Under the pieces are notes generated by a model. It ran no database searches and was not told the origin of the DNA. It worked only from the letters and a program-made list of their open reading frames with translations. The translations under genes and the position numbers were made by a program. A stretch of DNA of 64,000 bases from Actinomycetota bacterium. GTDB lineage: Bacteria; Actinomycetota; Actinomycetes; Actinomycetales; Microbacteriaceae. The stretch covers positions 1 to 64,000 of the forward strand of contig RFYI01000001.1 of the NCBI GenBank assembly GCA_009921165.1, in the 5' to 3' direction. Below are positions 1 through 9,480 of this stretch, piece by piece. Position 1 is the stretch's first letter; every line of letters begins with the position of its first letter.

Positions 1-358
1 GCTGCGGCAGGTTGTCCGGCCCTGCAGGCTCGGCGGGCTTAGGCCTGCGGCCGAAGAGCTCGCGCTGATAAGGCCGGCCCAGCGCGTTCTGGAAGGAAAG
101 GCGGTTGATGAGCCCCACCGGTTTTCCATCAGATACGATTGCAAGAACTGCACCGACAGCGCAAGTTTCATCCTCCGCTACCAAAATCTGCTGCAACGTG
201 CCGGCTACCGGACTTGGGATCTCTGTGTCAACCTTGTCGGTTGAAACCTCTACTAAAGGCTCATCAATCGCAACAGAATCACCAATCTTCTTTAGCCAGC
301 GTGTTACTGTTCCTTCGGTTACGCTCTCACCTAGTGCTGGAAGTCTTACTTCACTCAT
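1..358 (-). CDS. sucB: 2-oxoacid dehydrogenase E2 component (lipoyl domain), N-terminal fragment; positions 1-~115 look foreign/chimeric
   Basis: Manual minus-strand translation from ATG at 358: [79 protein letters not shown] (lipoyl domain, DKV motif), then [32 protein letters not shown], which is not E2-like. Runs off the left edge. Confidence 0.75.
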   Translation of the reverse strand, partial: MSEVRLPALGESVTEGTVTRWLKKIGDSVAIDEPLVEVSTDKVDTEIPSPVAGTLQQILVAEDETCAVGAVLAIVSDGKPVGLINRLSFQNALGRPYQRELFGRRPKPAEPAGPDNLPQ

Positions 359-387
359 TGTTGTTTGCTCCTTTTGCAGAATTCAGT

Positions 388-1764
388 CTAAGCGTGCGCG
401 TGCAGTGGTTTACCAGCAAGGGCCAAGTGAGCTTCGCCTAATGCTTCATTTTGGGTTGGGTGAGCGTGAACCAGAGATGCTACCTCTTCAGGGAATGCTT
501 CCCAATTCACAATTAGCTGTGCCTCGCCGATTTGCTCGCCAACTCGAGATCCAATCATATGGATTCCAATAATTGGCCCATTATTCTTTCGGATTAGTTT
601 TACGAAGCCAGCTGTTCCTAGAATTTGGCTCTTACCGTTACCACCCAGGTTGTATTCGTAGACAGAGATGTTGTCCTGTCCATAAGTTTCAGCAGCCTTA
701 GATTCACTAAGTCCAACAGAAGCAATTTCAGGTTCACTATATGTAACTTTAGGTATACCTAGCTCATCAATAGGGGCTGGTCTTAGTCCCGCGATTTCTT
801 CAGCAATAAAGATGCCCTGTTGAAATCCTCTGTGTGCCAGTTGCAAACCTGGCACGATGTCGCCTGCGGCATAAACTCCCTCGACTGAGGTTTGGAGTCT
901 TTCATTAGTAAGAACGTAACCCCGATCCATCTGGATACCGTTTTCTTCATAGCCTAGGCCAGCGGTATTAGGGCCTCGACCGACAGCAACCAACATTAGT
1001 TCTCCGTCGAACTGCTCGCCGTTTTCAAGTGTTGCTACAACGCCTGTGGCACTCTGTTGCACTCCTTGGAATCGAACTCCTGTTTTGAAGTTGATTCCTC
1101 GCTTTCGGAACGCTCTTTCCATCGCCTTGCTAACCGAAGCGTCTTCGTTAGGAACGAGAGTGGGTAGCCCCTCAATTATGGTTACGTCTGTCCCGAAGGA
1201 CTTCCAGATTGATGCGAATTCAACACCGATAACTCCGCCACCAAGAACAATAACCTTGCTAGGCACGAAATCTAGCTGCAAAGCATGTTCAGAGGTGATG
1301 ACTCTTCCACCGATTTCTAATCCAGGTAGTGTCTTACTGAAAGAGCCTGTTGCAAGTACAACATGCTTACCTGTGTAGTTATCACCGTTTACTGAAATAG
1401 TTTTTGGTGCGACCATTCGTCCGTCGCCTGCAACTAGTGTTATGGCCTTGGAAGAAACGAGACCAGTAAGGCCTTTGAAAAGCTTATCGACTATGCCATC
1501 TCGGTACTTATTTACCGCTGGCATGTCTATACCTTGGAGTGTTGCCTGAACACCGTAGGCAGCAGCATCACGGGTCACATCAGCAACTTCAGCTGAATGA
1601 AGAAGCGCTTTTGTCGGTATACATCCTCTGTGCAAACATGTGCCACCTAGTTTGTCTCGTTCGATAAGAGCGACGGACAGACCCAACTGGGCACTGCGCA
1701 GTGCAGCGGCGTATCCGCCACTTCCGCCGCCAAGGATTACTACGTCAAAATTGTGCTCGGCCAA
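388..1764 (-). CDS. lpdA: Dihydrolipoyl dehydrogenase
   Basis: FAD motif GGGSGGYAAALRSAQLG, redox disulfide GGTCLHRGCIPTK, C-terminal HAHPTQNEALGEA; adjacent to E2 gene. Confidence 0.95.
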   Translation of the reverse strand: MAEHNFDVVILGGGSGGYAAALRSAQLGLSVALIERDKLGGTCLHRGCIPTKALLHSAEVADVTRDAAAYGVQATLQGIDMPAVNKYRDGIVDKLFKGLTGLVSSKAITLVAGDGRMVAPKTISVNGDNYTGKHVVLATGSFSKTLPGLEIGGRVITSEHALQLDFVPSKVIVLGGGVIGVEFASIWKSFGTDVTIIEGLPTLVPNEDASVSKAMERAFRKRGINFKTGVRFQGVQQSATGVVATLENGEQFDGELMLVAVGRGPNTAGLGYEENGIQMDRGYVLTNERLQTSVEGVYAAGDIVPGLQLAHRGFQQGIFIAEEIAGLRPAPIDELGIPKVTYSEPEIASVGLSESKAAETYGQDNISVYEYNLGGNGKSQILGTAGFVKLIRKNNGPIIGIHMIGSRVGEQIGEAQLIVNWEAFPEEVASLVHAHPTQNEALGEAHLALAGKPLHAHA

Positions 1765-1817
1765 TTGGGCTCCTAAGTAAGTTAGGTGTGGGGTGACTAA
1801 TACAGATTACTAGATGA

Positions 1818-3323
1818 CTATTTCTTTTTTTGAGTTGTCAACTGCTCTGCCAACGAAATGAGCGTTCTAACCATAGACCCAGTTGCGCCTTTGACGGTAT
1901 AGCCATACGGCGCTAAGTCATTGTTGGCAGCAGTTGCAAAGTCAAGGTGAGCCCAGTTCAGACGTTCTTTGGACTTAGCCTTTGCGCCAACGAACTCTCT
2001 CAGGAACAATCCACCCACCAGCATTCCACCGGAGGGATTACCAACTCGTGAGTTCATCAGGTCGGCTATATCCGATTTGATCAAATCAAGAAGCTCCTCT
2101 GGAAGTGGCATGTGCCAAACCAATTCACCTGAGGCTTTGGCAGCTTCTTTTACTAATGAAACTGATTTGTCATCTCCCATCAGACCGGTGTAGCGATTGC
2201 CTAAGGCAACTCGAGCTGCGCCGGTTAGCGTGGCGACGTCGACTATGAGGTCCGGCTTAGACTCGGATGCCAAGATTAGGCCGTCAGCTAAGACAAGCCT
2301 TCCCTCTGCGTCTGTATTGGTTACTTCAACTGACTTGCCATTTCGGAAGGTAACCACGTCATTTGGTCTAGTAGCAGATCCTGATGGCATGTTTTCCGCT
2401 ATGCACATGTAAGCAGTTACATGGATTGGGAGCTTCAATCGCGCAATTGCGAAAGCAGCTTGAGCAACAGTGGCTGCTCCAGCCATGTCGTACTTCATGC
2501 CCAGAATTCCTGTCGCCGGCTTGAGAGATATACCTCCAGTGTCAAATGTAATTCCCTTACCGACAAGAGCTAAATGTGCTTTGGCTTTAGCAGGAGAGTA
2601 CGTGATTTTAACCAATCGTGGTGGACGCACTGAACCCTGGCCTACGGCGAGTATTCCGTGACACTTTTCCTTCAACAATTTCTTTTCATCCCAAATTTCA
2701 ACTTTAACTTCTGGGATGTTGCCCTGGCTGCGAACAATTTCAGCCATCTTGCTTGGATAGAGAATGTTTGCTGGTGCGTTCACCAAATCTCTGGTGGCAT
2801 TGAGTACTTCAGAGATGATTTGAATTCGATCTATCTCAGCTTTTGAGAATGCAAATTCAGATACAAGTTGTACTTGCTTTAGAACCAACACTTTCTTGTC
2901 AGTTGACCTAAAGCGGTCGTACTCGTATTGAACAAGGAATACACCTTCGAGTAGAGCAAGTGCAATTTCTTTGTTGATTAGAGGAATGTCTATAACTAAA
3001 TTCTTGTGATCATTAAATGCTCTTCCGATAGCACCGCCAATTTCACGTGCTTTTGCAGTGCTATCTATTACATCTGATACACCAACTAGGCCCACTGCAC
3101 ACAGAGGAGTTGAAATTCGTGTGGTGCTTTCAGCTGATCCGGTAACCTGTAAAGCTTTGAGGTTGACACTGGAAAGGTTGGAGTCAGCTAAGGCTGCTCC
3201 GAGGAGCGAGGGGGATTTATCGCCCTTACTTACTGCGTAAACGAGTATCGAATCGTTCGATAGTTTAGGTTGTTTTTGAAAAGCTTTTATTGAAAGAGAA
3301 GTCATACTTACCATGCTAGCCAT
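1818..3323 (-). CDS. pepA: Leucyl aminopeptidase (M17 family); start may be ATG at 3305
   Basis: M17 motifs VGKGITFDTGGISLKP and NTDAEGRLVLADGL. Confidence 0.93.
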   Translation of the reverse strand: MASMVSMTSLSIKAFQKQPKLSNDSILVYAVSKGDKSPSLLGAALADSNLSSVNLKALQVTGSAESTTRISTPLCAVGLVGVSDVIDSTAKAREIGGAIGRAFNDHKNLVIDIPLINKEIALALLEGVFLVQYEYDRFRSTDKKVLVLKQVQLVSEFAFSKAEIDRIQIISEVLNATRDLVNAPANILYPSKMAEIVRSQGNIPEVKVEIWDEKKLLKEKCHGILAVGQGSVRPPRLVKITYSPAKAKAHLALVGKGITFDTGGISLKPATGILGMKYDMAGAATVAQAAFAIARLKLPIHVTAYMCIAENMPSGSATRPNDVVTFRNGKSVEVTNTDAEGRLVLADGLILASESKPDLIVDVATLTGAARVALGNRYTGLMGDDKSVSLVKEAAKASGELVWHMPLPEELLDLIKSDIADLMNSRVGNPSGGMLVGGLFLREFVGAKAKSKERLNWAHLDFATAANNDLAPYGYTVKGATGSMVRTLISLAEQLTTQKKK

Positions 3324-3342
3324 GTGAAGTTAGAATGGTGAG

Positions 3343-4272
3343 ATGGCACAACAGGAGAACCTATTTACGCTGGTGAATCCTGACATTCAGGTTCCCGAAG
3401 GCTTGCATTTGTTTGCAGCTATATCCGGTTTTACGGATGCTGGATCTGCCATGCAGCAAGTTACGCAGCAGATTCTGGGAAACCTAGACTTCGAGACAAT
3501 AGCCACCTTCGATAATGATCAGTTGCTGGATTACCGATCAAGACGACCAGTCATGTTTTTCGAACAAGATCACATCGAGGACTATCAGCCTGCAAGTCTG
3601 TCTCTATTACTTGTCAAGGATGAGGTTGGAACACAATTTCTCTTCCTGAATGGTTACGAGCCTGACTTCAAATGGGAAGCTTTCGCTTCATCAATTGAAG
3701 TTTTATTTTCTTACTTTGCTATTCGTGACATGACCTGGTTGCATGCGATACCTTTCCCCATTCCGCACACTAGACCAGTGGGTGTTACTGTCTCTGGTAA
3801 TCAAAAGAACGTTATAGCCAAATTCTCTGAGTGGAAGCCTAGGACACAAGTGCCAGGAAACATCATGCACTTGTTGGAGTTCCGCTTGACTCAGGCAGAC
3901 ATACCGAGCACAGGTTTCGTTCTTCTTGTTCCGCATTATCTCTCTGATTCCGAGTATCCGCAGGCCGCTGTGTCAGGTATAGAGCTAATTTCTGGCCATC
4001 TTGGACTAGTCTTCCCAACGGACGAACTCAGAGATGAAGGCGTTGCATTTACTCGCAGAATCACTCAACAAATGGCAGAGAATCAAGAACTCAGTCGCAT
4101 GGTTGAGAGTCTTGAAACAAGCTTCCAGAGCGAAAAAGCGTCAAATGGCATGGGTGCAGTGAAGCCACGTGAGCGTGAAATCCCGGACGCAGATCAGATT
4201 GCGGCAGAGCTTGAGGGTTATCTAGCATCGCATCAGAAGAACAAGTTAGAAAATGACGAGGATCAAGACTGA
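3343..4272 (+). CDS. PAC2 family protein (proteasome assembly chaperone-like)
   Basis: 309 aa; PAC2-like features (AISGFTDAGSAMQQ, DYRSRRP, EWKPRTQVPGNIMHLLEFR); actinobacterial context. Confidence 0.8.
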   Translation: MAQQENLFTLVNPDIQVPEGLHLFAAISGFTDAGSAMQQVTQQILGNLDFETIATFDNDQLLDYRSRRPVMFFEQDHIEDYQPASLSLLLVKDEVGTQFLFLNGYEPDFKWEAFASSIEVLFSYFAIRDMTWLHAIPFPIPHTRPVGVTVSGNQKNVIAKFSEWKPRTQVPGNIMHLLEFRLTQADIPSTGFVLLVPHYLSDSEYPQAAVSGIELISGHLGLVFPTDELRDEGVAFTRRITQQMAENQELSRMVESLETSFQSEKASNGMGAVKPREREIPDADQIAAELEGYLASHQKNKLENDEDQD

Positions 4273-4286
4273 AGCGTTCGCCAACG

Positions 4287-5543
4287 TTGGTTCTTGCTGT
4301 TGCGGGTATCGCGTATTTCCTTGCCGTTACCCAACGCTCGAGCCTCGGCGTTGCGACGCTGATTGCTAGCGAAAGATTCAATACAAACGCACAACAACTA
4401 GCAACGCTGGCCGTTTTTCAGTTGGTCGTATACGCCGCTATGCAAATTCCAGTTGGTATTTTGTTAGATCGATATGGAGCGAAATCTTTACTGGCTGTTG
4501 GAGCATTCATTATGGCTGCCGGACAATTCACGGTTGCTTTCGCTCCTAATTTGACCACTGCAGTTGTTGGCAGGATGCTGGTTGGCATGGGTGATAGCTT
4601 CACCTTCATCTCAATGATTCGTATGGTTAACGGTTGGTACCAAGGCGCGAAGGCCTCCAGAGTGCAACAATACGTTTCTACAGTCGGTCAACTGGGACAG
4701 TTCTTTTCTGCTGTTCCGTTTTGGTTCATGTTGGAGAATTTGGGTTGGACTGCCGGATTCTCAATCATGTCAGCATGTTCTCTTCTAGTTACAATCCTTG
4801 TTATAGCTTTCACTTCGAATGAAGCACAGTCTCAGGACAAGGATTCTCAAACCACTGAGTCAATCAAAGTTGCAATTAGTCAGTTGTTCGAGAACATGCG
4901 AAATCCCGGCATTCGTATGTCGTTTTGGACCCACTACATGACGCAACCAACCACCACCTCAGTCTCGTTGCTTTGGGCAGTGCCCTTCCTAGTCACTGCC
5001 GAAGGGCAGTCACATGACTTCGCCGCCTTCATTCTCACAGCCATGGTGTTATTTGGATTCCTGACTGGCCCCATAATTGCCGCCATTTGCTCTAGATCTC
5101 CTCACCTCCGCGCGCGTTTGGTCTACTCAGTAGTTGCCCTTACGACGCTTGCTTGGGTAGTTTTGTTGACCATGCCGGGTAAGGCACCAGCTTGGATACT
5201 TGTCATTTGCTTTCTTGCGATTTCAATTGGTGGGCCCGCCTCAATGGTCGCGTTCGATTATTCAAAAGATATCGTCCCGAGGGCACGACTAGGTACTGCA
5301 AATGGCTTTGCCAATGTTGGAGGATTCTTAGCTACTTTCGTCATGATGTATCTAACTGGGCTCGTTATTGATGTTGTTCACGGAGCCTCAGGCTCCATCG
5401 ACAGGTACACGATCGAAGCATTCAGATGGGGATTTTCGGCGCAATTATTGGTGGTATTCGTAGGGGTAGTGTTTTTCACCTTGGAACGACTGAAATTTCG
5501 TAAGAAATTGGCAGAAACCGGGAATACCGCTGATATTTTCTAG
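4287..5543 (+). CDS. MFS transporter (TTG start as in ORF track)
   Basis: About 12 hydrophobic segments; MFS motif DRYGAKSLLAVG. Confidence 0.85.
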   Translation: MVLAVAGIAYFLAVTQRSSLGVATLIASERFNTNAQQLATLAVFQLVVYAAMQIPVGILLDRYGAKSLLAVGAFIMAAGQFTVAFAPNLTTAVVGRMLVGMGDSFTFISMIRMVNGWYQGAKASRVQQYVSTVGQLGQFFSAVPFWFMLENLGWTAGFSIMSACSLLVTILVIAFTSNEAQSQDKDSQTTESIKVAISQLFENMRNPGIRMSFWTHYMTQPTTTSVSLLWAVPFLVTAEGQSHDFAAFILTAMVLFGFLTGPIIAAICSRSPHLRARLVYSVVALTTLAWVVLLTMPGKAPAWILVICFLAISIGGPASMVAFDYSKDIVPRARLGTANGFANVGGFLATFVMMYLTGLVIDVVHGASGSIDRYTIEAFRWGFSAQLLVVFVGVVFFTLERLKFRKKLAETGNTADIF

Positions 5544-5602
5544 GTTATCTTTCTTGGGTATGCCACATCTGGCTCGGTTATGAAGCAAAGAGACGCAGAC
5601 AT

Positions 5603-5662
5603 GGCATAATTACAAGTAGACCCAGTCATTTCATCCAATTTGACATGGGTCTTTGTAATGCC
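5603..5662 (+). promoter_or_regulatory. Long imperfect inverted repeat/hairpin in the sigA upstream region, overlapping a CATAAT -10-like box
   Basis: GGCAT(aat)TACAA(gt)AGACCCA-GTCA / TGAC(a)TGGGTCT-TTGTA-ATGCC: 21 complementary pairs with small bulges and a 12-nt loop. Confidence 0.65.
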
Positions 5663-5714
5663 CAAAAATTCGTGAACGGTCAAGCCCCTTTGAATGGGGT
5701 TGCTGAAGGGTCAA

Positions 5715-7265
5715 ATGCGTATCAAAGCAGCAAAGGTTATCGCAGCTAAAGTAACTAAAAAGGAAGCTAAAGCGAAGGTCGTGCCAGCTAAAAAGGCCAC
5801 GCCCGTAAAGGCTAGCGTGCCAAAAACTACGGCGAAGAGTAAGCCTGCGGTAAAAACTGTACCGAAGAATAAGCCAGCGGCAAAGGCTGCGACTAAGCCT
5901 CTAGTTAAGGCTGCAGCTAAACCCGTTGCTAAGAGCCCTGCTAAAGCAAGTGGTAGCAATAAGAAAACTGTTGCCAAACCTGCAGCTAAGAAAGTGGCGA
6001 GCAAACCTGTTGCTAAAAAGGTAACAAAAGTTAGTGACAAGCCAGTATCCAAGACCACTGCCAAAGCCACCAAAACCGCTCCCAAATCAGCAGTTAAAGC
6101 TGTGAAAAAAGTATCGCCAACCAAGGTTGGAAAAGCTACAGATCCTGAGCTCGAGCTAGAAGATGAAGAAGATTTAGATCCGGAAGTTCTAACCACTGAG
6201 GCGGACATTGACGTTATTGTTGCTGAAGTTGAAGAAGTTGCTCCAGAAGTTGAAGAAGATGACGAAGCAATAGTTGTTCCAGAAGGTGCGCTGATTCTTT
6301 CTAGTAAAGAGGACGACGACATCCCGGTTCAAACAACGAGCATTACGGGAGCAACTGCTGATCCGGTTAAGGACTACCTCAAGCAAATAGGTAAAGTTGC
6401 ACTTCTCAACGCAGAGCTTGAGGTTGAACTAGCCAAGCGTATTGAAGCTGGTTTGTTCGCAGAGGAAAAGATTGCTACCGACAAGAAACTAAGTCGTGAC
6501 ATGGCTCGGGATCTGAAGTGGGTTGTAAAAGATGGCCAACGAGCGAAGAGTCACTTGCTGGAAGCTAACCTCCGTCTTGTAGTGAGCCTCGCTAAACGAT
6601 ACACCGGACGTGGAATGCAATTCTTGGATCTAATTCAAGAAGGTAACTTAGGTCTAATTCGAGCTGTTGAAAAATTTGACTACACCAAGGGCTACAAGTT
6701 CTCAACTTATGCAACGTGGTGGATTCGCCAAGCCATTACTCGTGCGATGGCAGATCAAGCGCGAACAATTCGTATCCCTGTTCACATGGTTGAAGTCATC
6801 AACAAACTTTCACGTGTGCAACGTCAGCTGCTACAGGATCTTGGTCGCGAACCAACTCCGGAAGAATTGGCTCGTGAACTTGACATGACTCCTGAAAAGG
6901 TAGTTGAGGTGCAGAAGTACGGTCGCGAACCCATTTCGTTATCGACACCTCTAGGTGAGGATGGTGATTCCGAATTCGGTGATCTCATTGAAGACACTGA
7001 AGCTGTTCAACCAGCCGATGCAGTTGCTTTCAGAATTATGCAGCGAGAGATTGAGCGTCTTTTAGACACACTTACTCCGCGAGAGGCTGCAGTTATTCGT
7101 TCCAGATATGGCATAGGTGACGGAGTTATGAAAACTCTGGACCAAATCGGTGAAGAGCACGGTGTCACTCGTGAGCGTATTAGACAGATCGAGGCAAAGA
7201 CAATGTCGAAGCTAAAGCACCCTTCTAGAGCGCAGTGGCTTAGAGACTTCATCAAAGAGAACTAG
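5715..7265 (+). CDS. sigA: Primary sigma factor (sigma-70, HrdB/SigA type) with Lys/Ala-rich N-terminal extension; ORF track opens at 5694
   Basis: [57 protein letters not shown]-terminal [25 protein letters not shown]-like GAAGGG upstream of 5715. Confidence 0.97.
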   Translation: MRIKAAKVIAAKVTKKEAKAKVVPAKKATPVKASVPKTTAKSKPAVKTVPKNKPAAKAATKPLVKAAAKPVAKSPAKASGSNKKTVAKPAAKKVASKPVAKKVTKVSDKPVSKTTAKATKTAPKSAVKAVKKVSPTKVGKATDPELELEDEEDLDPEVLTTEADIDVIVAEVEEVAPEVEEDDEAIVVPEGALILSSKEDDDIPVQTTSITGATADPVKDYLKQIGKVALLNAELEVELAKRIEAGLFAEEKIATDKKLSRDMARDLKWVVKDGQRAKSHLLEANLRLVVSLAKRYTGRGMQFLDLIQEGNLGLIRAVEKFDYTKGYKFSTYATWWIRQAITRAMADQARTIRIPVHMVEVINKLSRVQRQLLQDLGREPTPEELARELDMTPEKVVEVQKYGREPISLSTPLGEDGDSEFGDLIEDTEAVQPADAVAFRIMQREIERLLDTLTPREAAVIRSRYGIGDGVMKTLDQIGEEHGVTRERIRQIEAKTMSKLKHPSRAQWLRDFIKEN

Positions 7266-7268
7266 TTC

Positions 7269-8540
7269 TTGCGCTATCTGCCAGCAATACTCATCGGCCG
7301 CCTAGTTCGCTTTGCGGTCAGACTAGTTAGACCTGGCGGGGGCTCAGCTCTTCCGGGGCTAGTTCTGAGTAAATTAGCTCCCAACCTGGTCTTCGATACG
7401 CTGAAATCATTTAAACAGGGTTTAGTCATTGTTACAGGAACAGCGGGTAAATCAACTACCACCAAAATGATTGTTGCAATAGTTAGAGATCATGGGATGA
7501 AAGTGTTCACGAATCCAACCACTGCAAACATTGAGCAAGGATTCTTTAGCACAATAATTCGACATGGCAATCTGAAAGGCAAAGTTCCTGGTGAAATAGC
7601 CATTTTGGAGATGGATGAAGGCCACGCTGCTTCGATTGTAGAAAAAGTTAAACCCAAAACCACTGTAATTCTGAATGTTTTCGAGGATCAATTAGACCGG
7701 TTCATAGACCCTGCATTTGTCAGGGACAAGCTGCTCACTGTCGCTAGAGCGACAACAGGGACTGTGCTTCTGAACGCAGATGATCAGAACTGCCTCATCA
7801 TAAATGCTGATCTGACAGGTAAGCATGTCGATTTTTTTGGGATAAGTGAAATGGCTTCCGAGGGGGCCAGTGGTCAACTCGAGTATGCTCCAACTTTTCT
7901 TCGGCAAATTGAAACACCCAAGGCTTCTGCAAGGGTGATGAATGTGGCTGAACGCCAAATTGAGGTCTCCATAAATGGTGAAGACTCCAAATTCATTCTC
8001 CCCAGCAGAGGCATTCACTTCGCTTTGGATGCTGTTGCGGCGCTAGCTACAGCAAGAGACATTCTTGGTCCGTCTTTTGATTTGGCTAGGGCCAGTAAGG
8101 CGCTCAATGAATTGCCACCAGTGTTCTCTAGAGGCGAGATTCGAGAAATCAACGGGGAGTCTGTCGAATTTATTCTTATCCAGAATCCACCCAGTTTTCA
8201 GTTGAATCTCGACAACCTTGCAAACGATGTCGAGCAAATTTTCTTCGCTATTGGTCGTGACGTTCACGACCCTTCATGGATGTGGACCGTCGATGTATCT
8301 AGACTGAAGAGAGTAAGTGTTGTGAGTGGATTCAATTACGCAGACGCGGCGCTACTACTTGCCTACCACGAGATACCCGTGGAGGTTGTCGAACCGGATT
8401 ACTTCAAGGCAATCGATAATTTCCTAGCCCTTCCTAAGCCTTCCAGGGGTGTTAAAACTGTTATTTATAGCGCTGATGCAATGCGTCGCCTGCGTCGCTA
8501 TCTTGGCTTCACCGACCCTGAGGATGTCCAACGTGGCTAA
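7269..8540 (+). CDS. murT: MurT-like Mur ligase family protein lacking the zinc ribbon
   Basis: P-loop VTGTAGKSTTTK, NPTTANIEQGF, EMDEG, NVFEDQLDRF, GRDVHDPSWMW; followed by an overlapping gatD-like gene. Family assignment by motif recognition. Confidence 0.85.
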   Translation: MRYLPAILIGRLVRFAVRLVRPGGGSALPGLVLSKLAPNLVFDTLKSFKQGLVIVTGTAGKSTTTKMIVAIVRDHGMKVFTNPTTANIEQGFFSTIIRHGNLKGKVPGEIAILEMDEGHAASIVEKVKPKTTVILNVFEDQLDRFIDPAFVRDKLLTVARATTGTVLLNADDQNCLIINADLTGKHVDFFGISEMASEGASGQLEYAPTFLRQIETPKASARVMNVAERQIEVSINGEDSKFILPSRGIHFALDAVAALATARDILGPSFDLARASKALNELPPVFSRGEIREINGESVEFILIQNPPSFQLNLDNLANDVEQIFFAIGRDVHDPSWMWTVDVSRLKRVSVVSGFNYADAALLLAYHEIPVEVVEPDYFKAIDNFLALPKPSRGVKTVIYSADAMRRLRRYLGFTDPEDVQRG

Positions 8541-9123
8541 GGTACTCAAGCTCGGTGCACTCTATCCCAAACATCTCAATCTCAACGGAGATCATGGAAA
8601 CTTACTGGTATTGAAGAAAAGACTCGAGTGGTCAGGGATTGACGCCGAGACAGTAGCAGTTGACGATACTTCCAGTTTGGCTTCTTATGACTTCATTCTC
8701 GTGGGTCACGGCTCTAAGGCTGCCTGGCTAGACATTCAAGCGAGAGAGACTCGCTTTGTCGAAAATGTTGCCAATTACATTTCTTCTGGGGGAGCAGCTC
8801 TGGTTATTTCGTCTGCTTACGATCTACTCGCGATGAAAGTATTCGGTAAGTCTGAGGGTGTTGGCAGCCATCGGAGTGAGTTCGTAAAGACGAAAGATGG
8901 GATTGTCGGCTACCTAAATACAGGAAGTCAGGAGAAGCAGCTAATTTGGCAAAATAATGCGCTCTTCACCTTGCTGCACGGACCGGTACTTGCGAAGAAC
9001 CCAGATCTCGCCGATCAATTCATTCGCCAACTCGGGTTTGAACCTTCAACTACGCAATCTTTAAAGATTCAAAATGTCGACAACCTTGCTCAGCAAGCTC
9101 GACGCATTGCTTTCGAAAACTAA
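8524..9123 (+). CDS. gatD: GatD-like (CobQ/class I amidotransferase-like) protein, catalytic Cys replaced by Ser; ORF track opens at 8449
   Basis: MSNVAKVLKLGALYPKHLNLNGDHGNLLVLKKRLEWSGI resembles the GatD N-terminus; LLHGPVLAKNPDLADQFI resembles the conserved MHGP(C/I)L segment; overlaps the murT 3' end. Confidence 0.8.
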   Translation: MSNVAKVLKLGALYPKHLNLNGDHGNLLVLKKRLEWSGIDAETVAVDDTSSLASYDFILVGHGSKAAWLDIQARETRFVENVANYISSGGAALVISSAYDLLAMKVFGKSEGVGSHRSEFVKTKDGIVGYLNTGSQEKQLIWQNNALFTLLHGPVLAKNPDLADQFIRQLGFEPSTTQSLKIQNVDNLAQQARRIAFEN

Positions 9124-9353
9124 CTTAGTTTGTCGGTTTCGTCTTGCCAACTAATCGCAATTGGCTTCAACTTATCCTTATTTGCCGAGCCGTGGTGTCC
9201 GCAGAAAACTAAGTCACCCGAAGCTAAGACAACGCGGATGAAAGCCTGAGCGCCACAGACGTCACAACGATCCGCTGCGGTTAGTGCCGGCAACTCGGTA
9301 GCAACTTCTGATACCTCTTGATTTGATTCAGTCTTTTCCATTTCATCCTCCAT
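9120..9353 (-). CDS. Small zinc-ribbon-like conserved actinobacterial protein (DUF7455-like)
   Basis: TAADRCDVCGAQAFIRVVLASGDLVFCGHHGSAN. Confidence 0.75.
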   Translation of the reverse strand: MEDEMEKTESNQEVSEVATELPALTAADRCDVCGAQAFIRVVLASGDLVFCGHHGSANKDKLKPIAISWQDETDKLS

Positions 9354-9480
9354 GACTACTACAACACAACATCTGCTCGATTTCTTCCGTATCTGACCCA
9401 GTTTCGCTATCTGCGAATAGTTTTTCTTCTGTGGGGTGTCAGAGACCGTGCTTCTTCTTCACGCTGTTTAGGCTTAGTGG

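Noticed and set aside
105-572. 155-aa plus-strand ORF spanning the sucB/lpd gap
   Set aside because: Antisense to sucB and lpd, both with clear motifs.
5711-6322. 203-aa minus-strand ORF antisense to sigA
   Set aside because: Ser/Ala/Leu/Val low-complexity product that mirrors the Lys/Ala-rich sense repeats; no independent coding signal.
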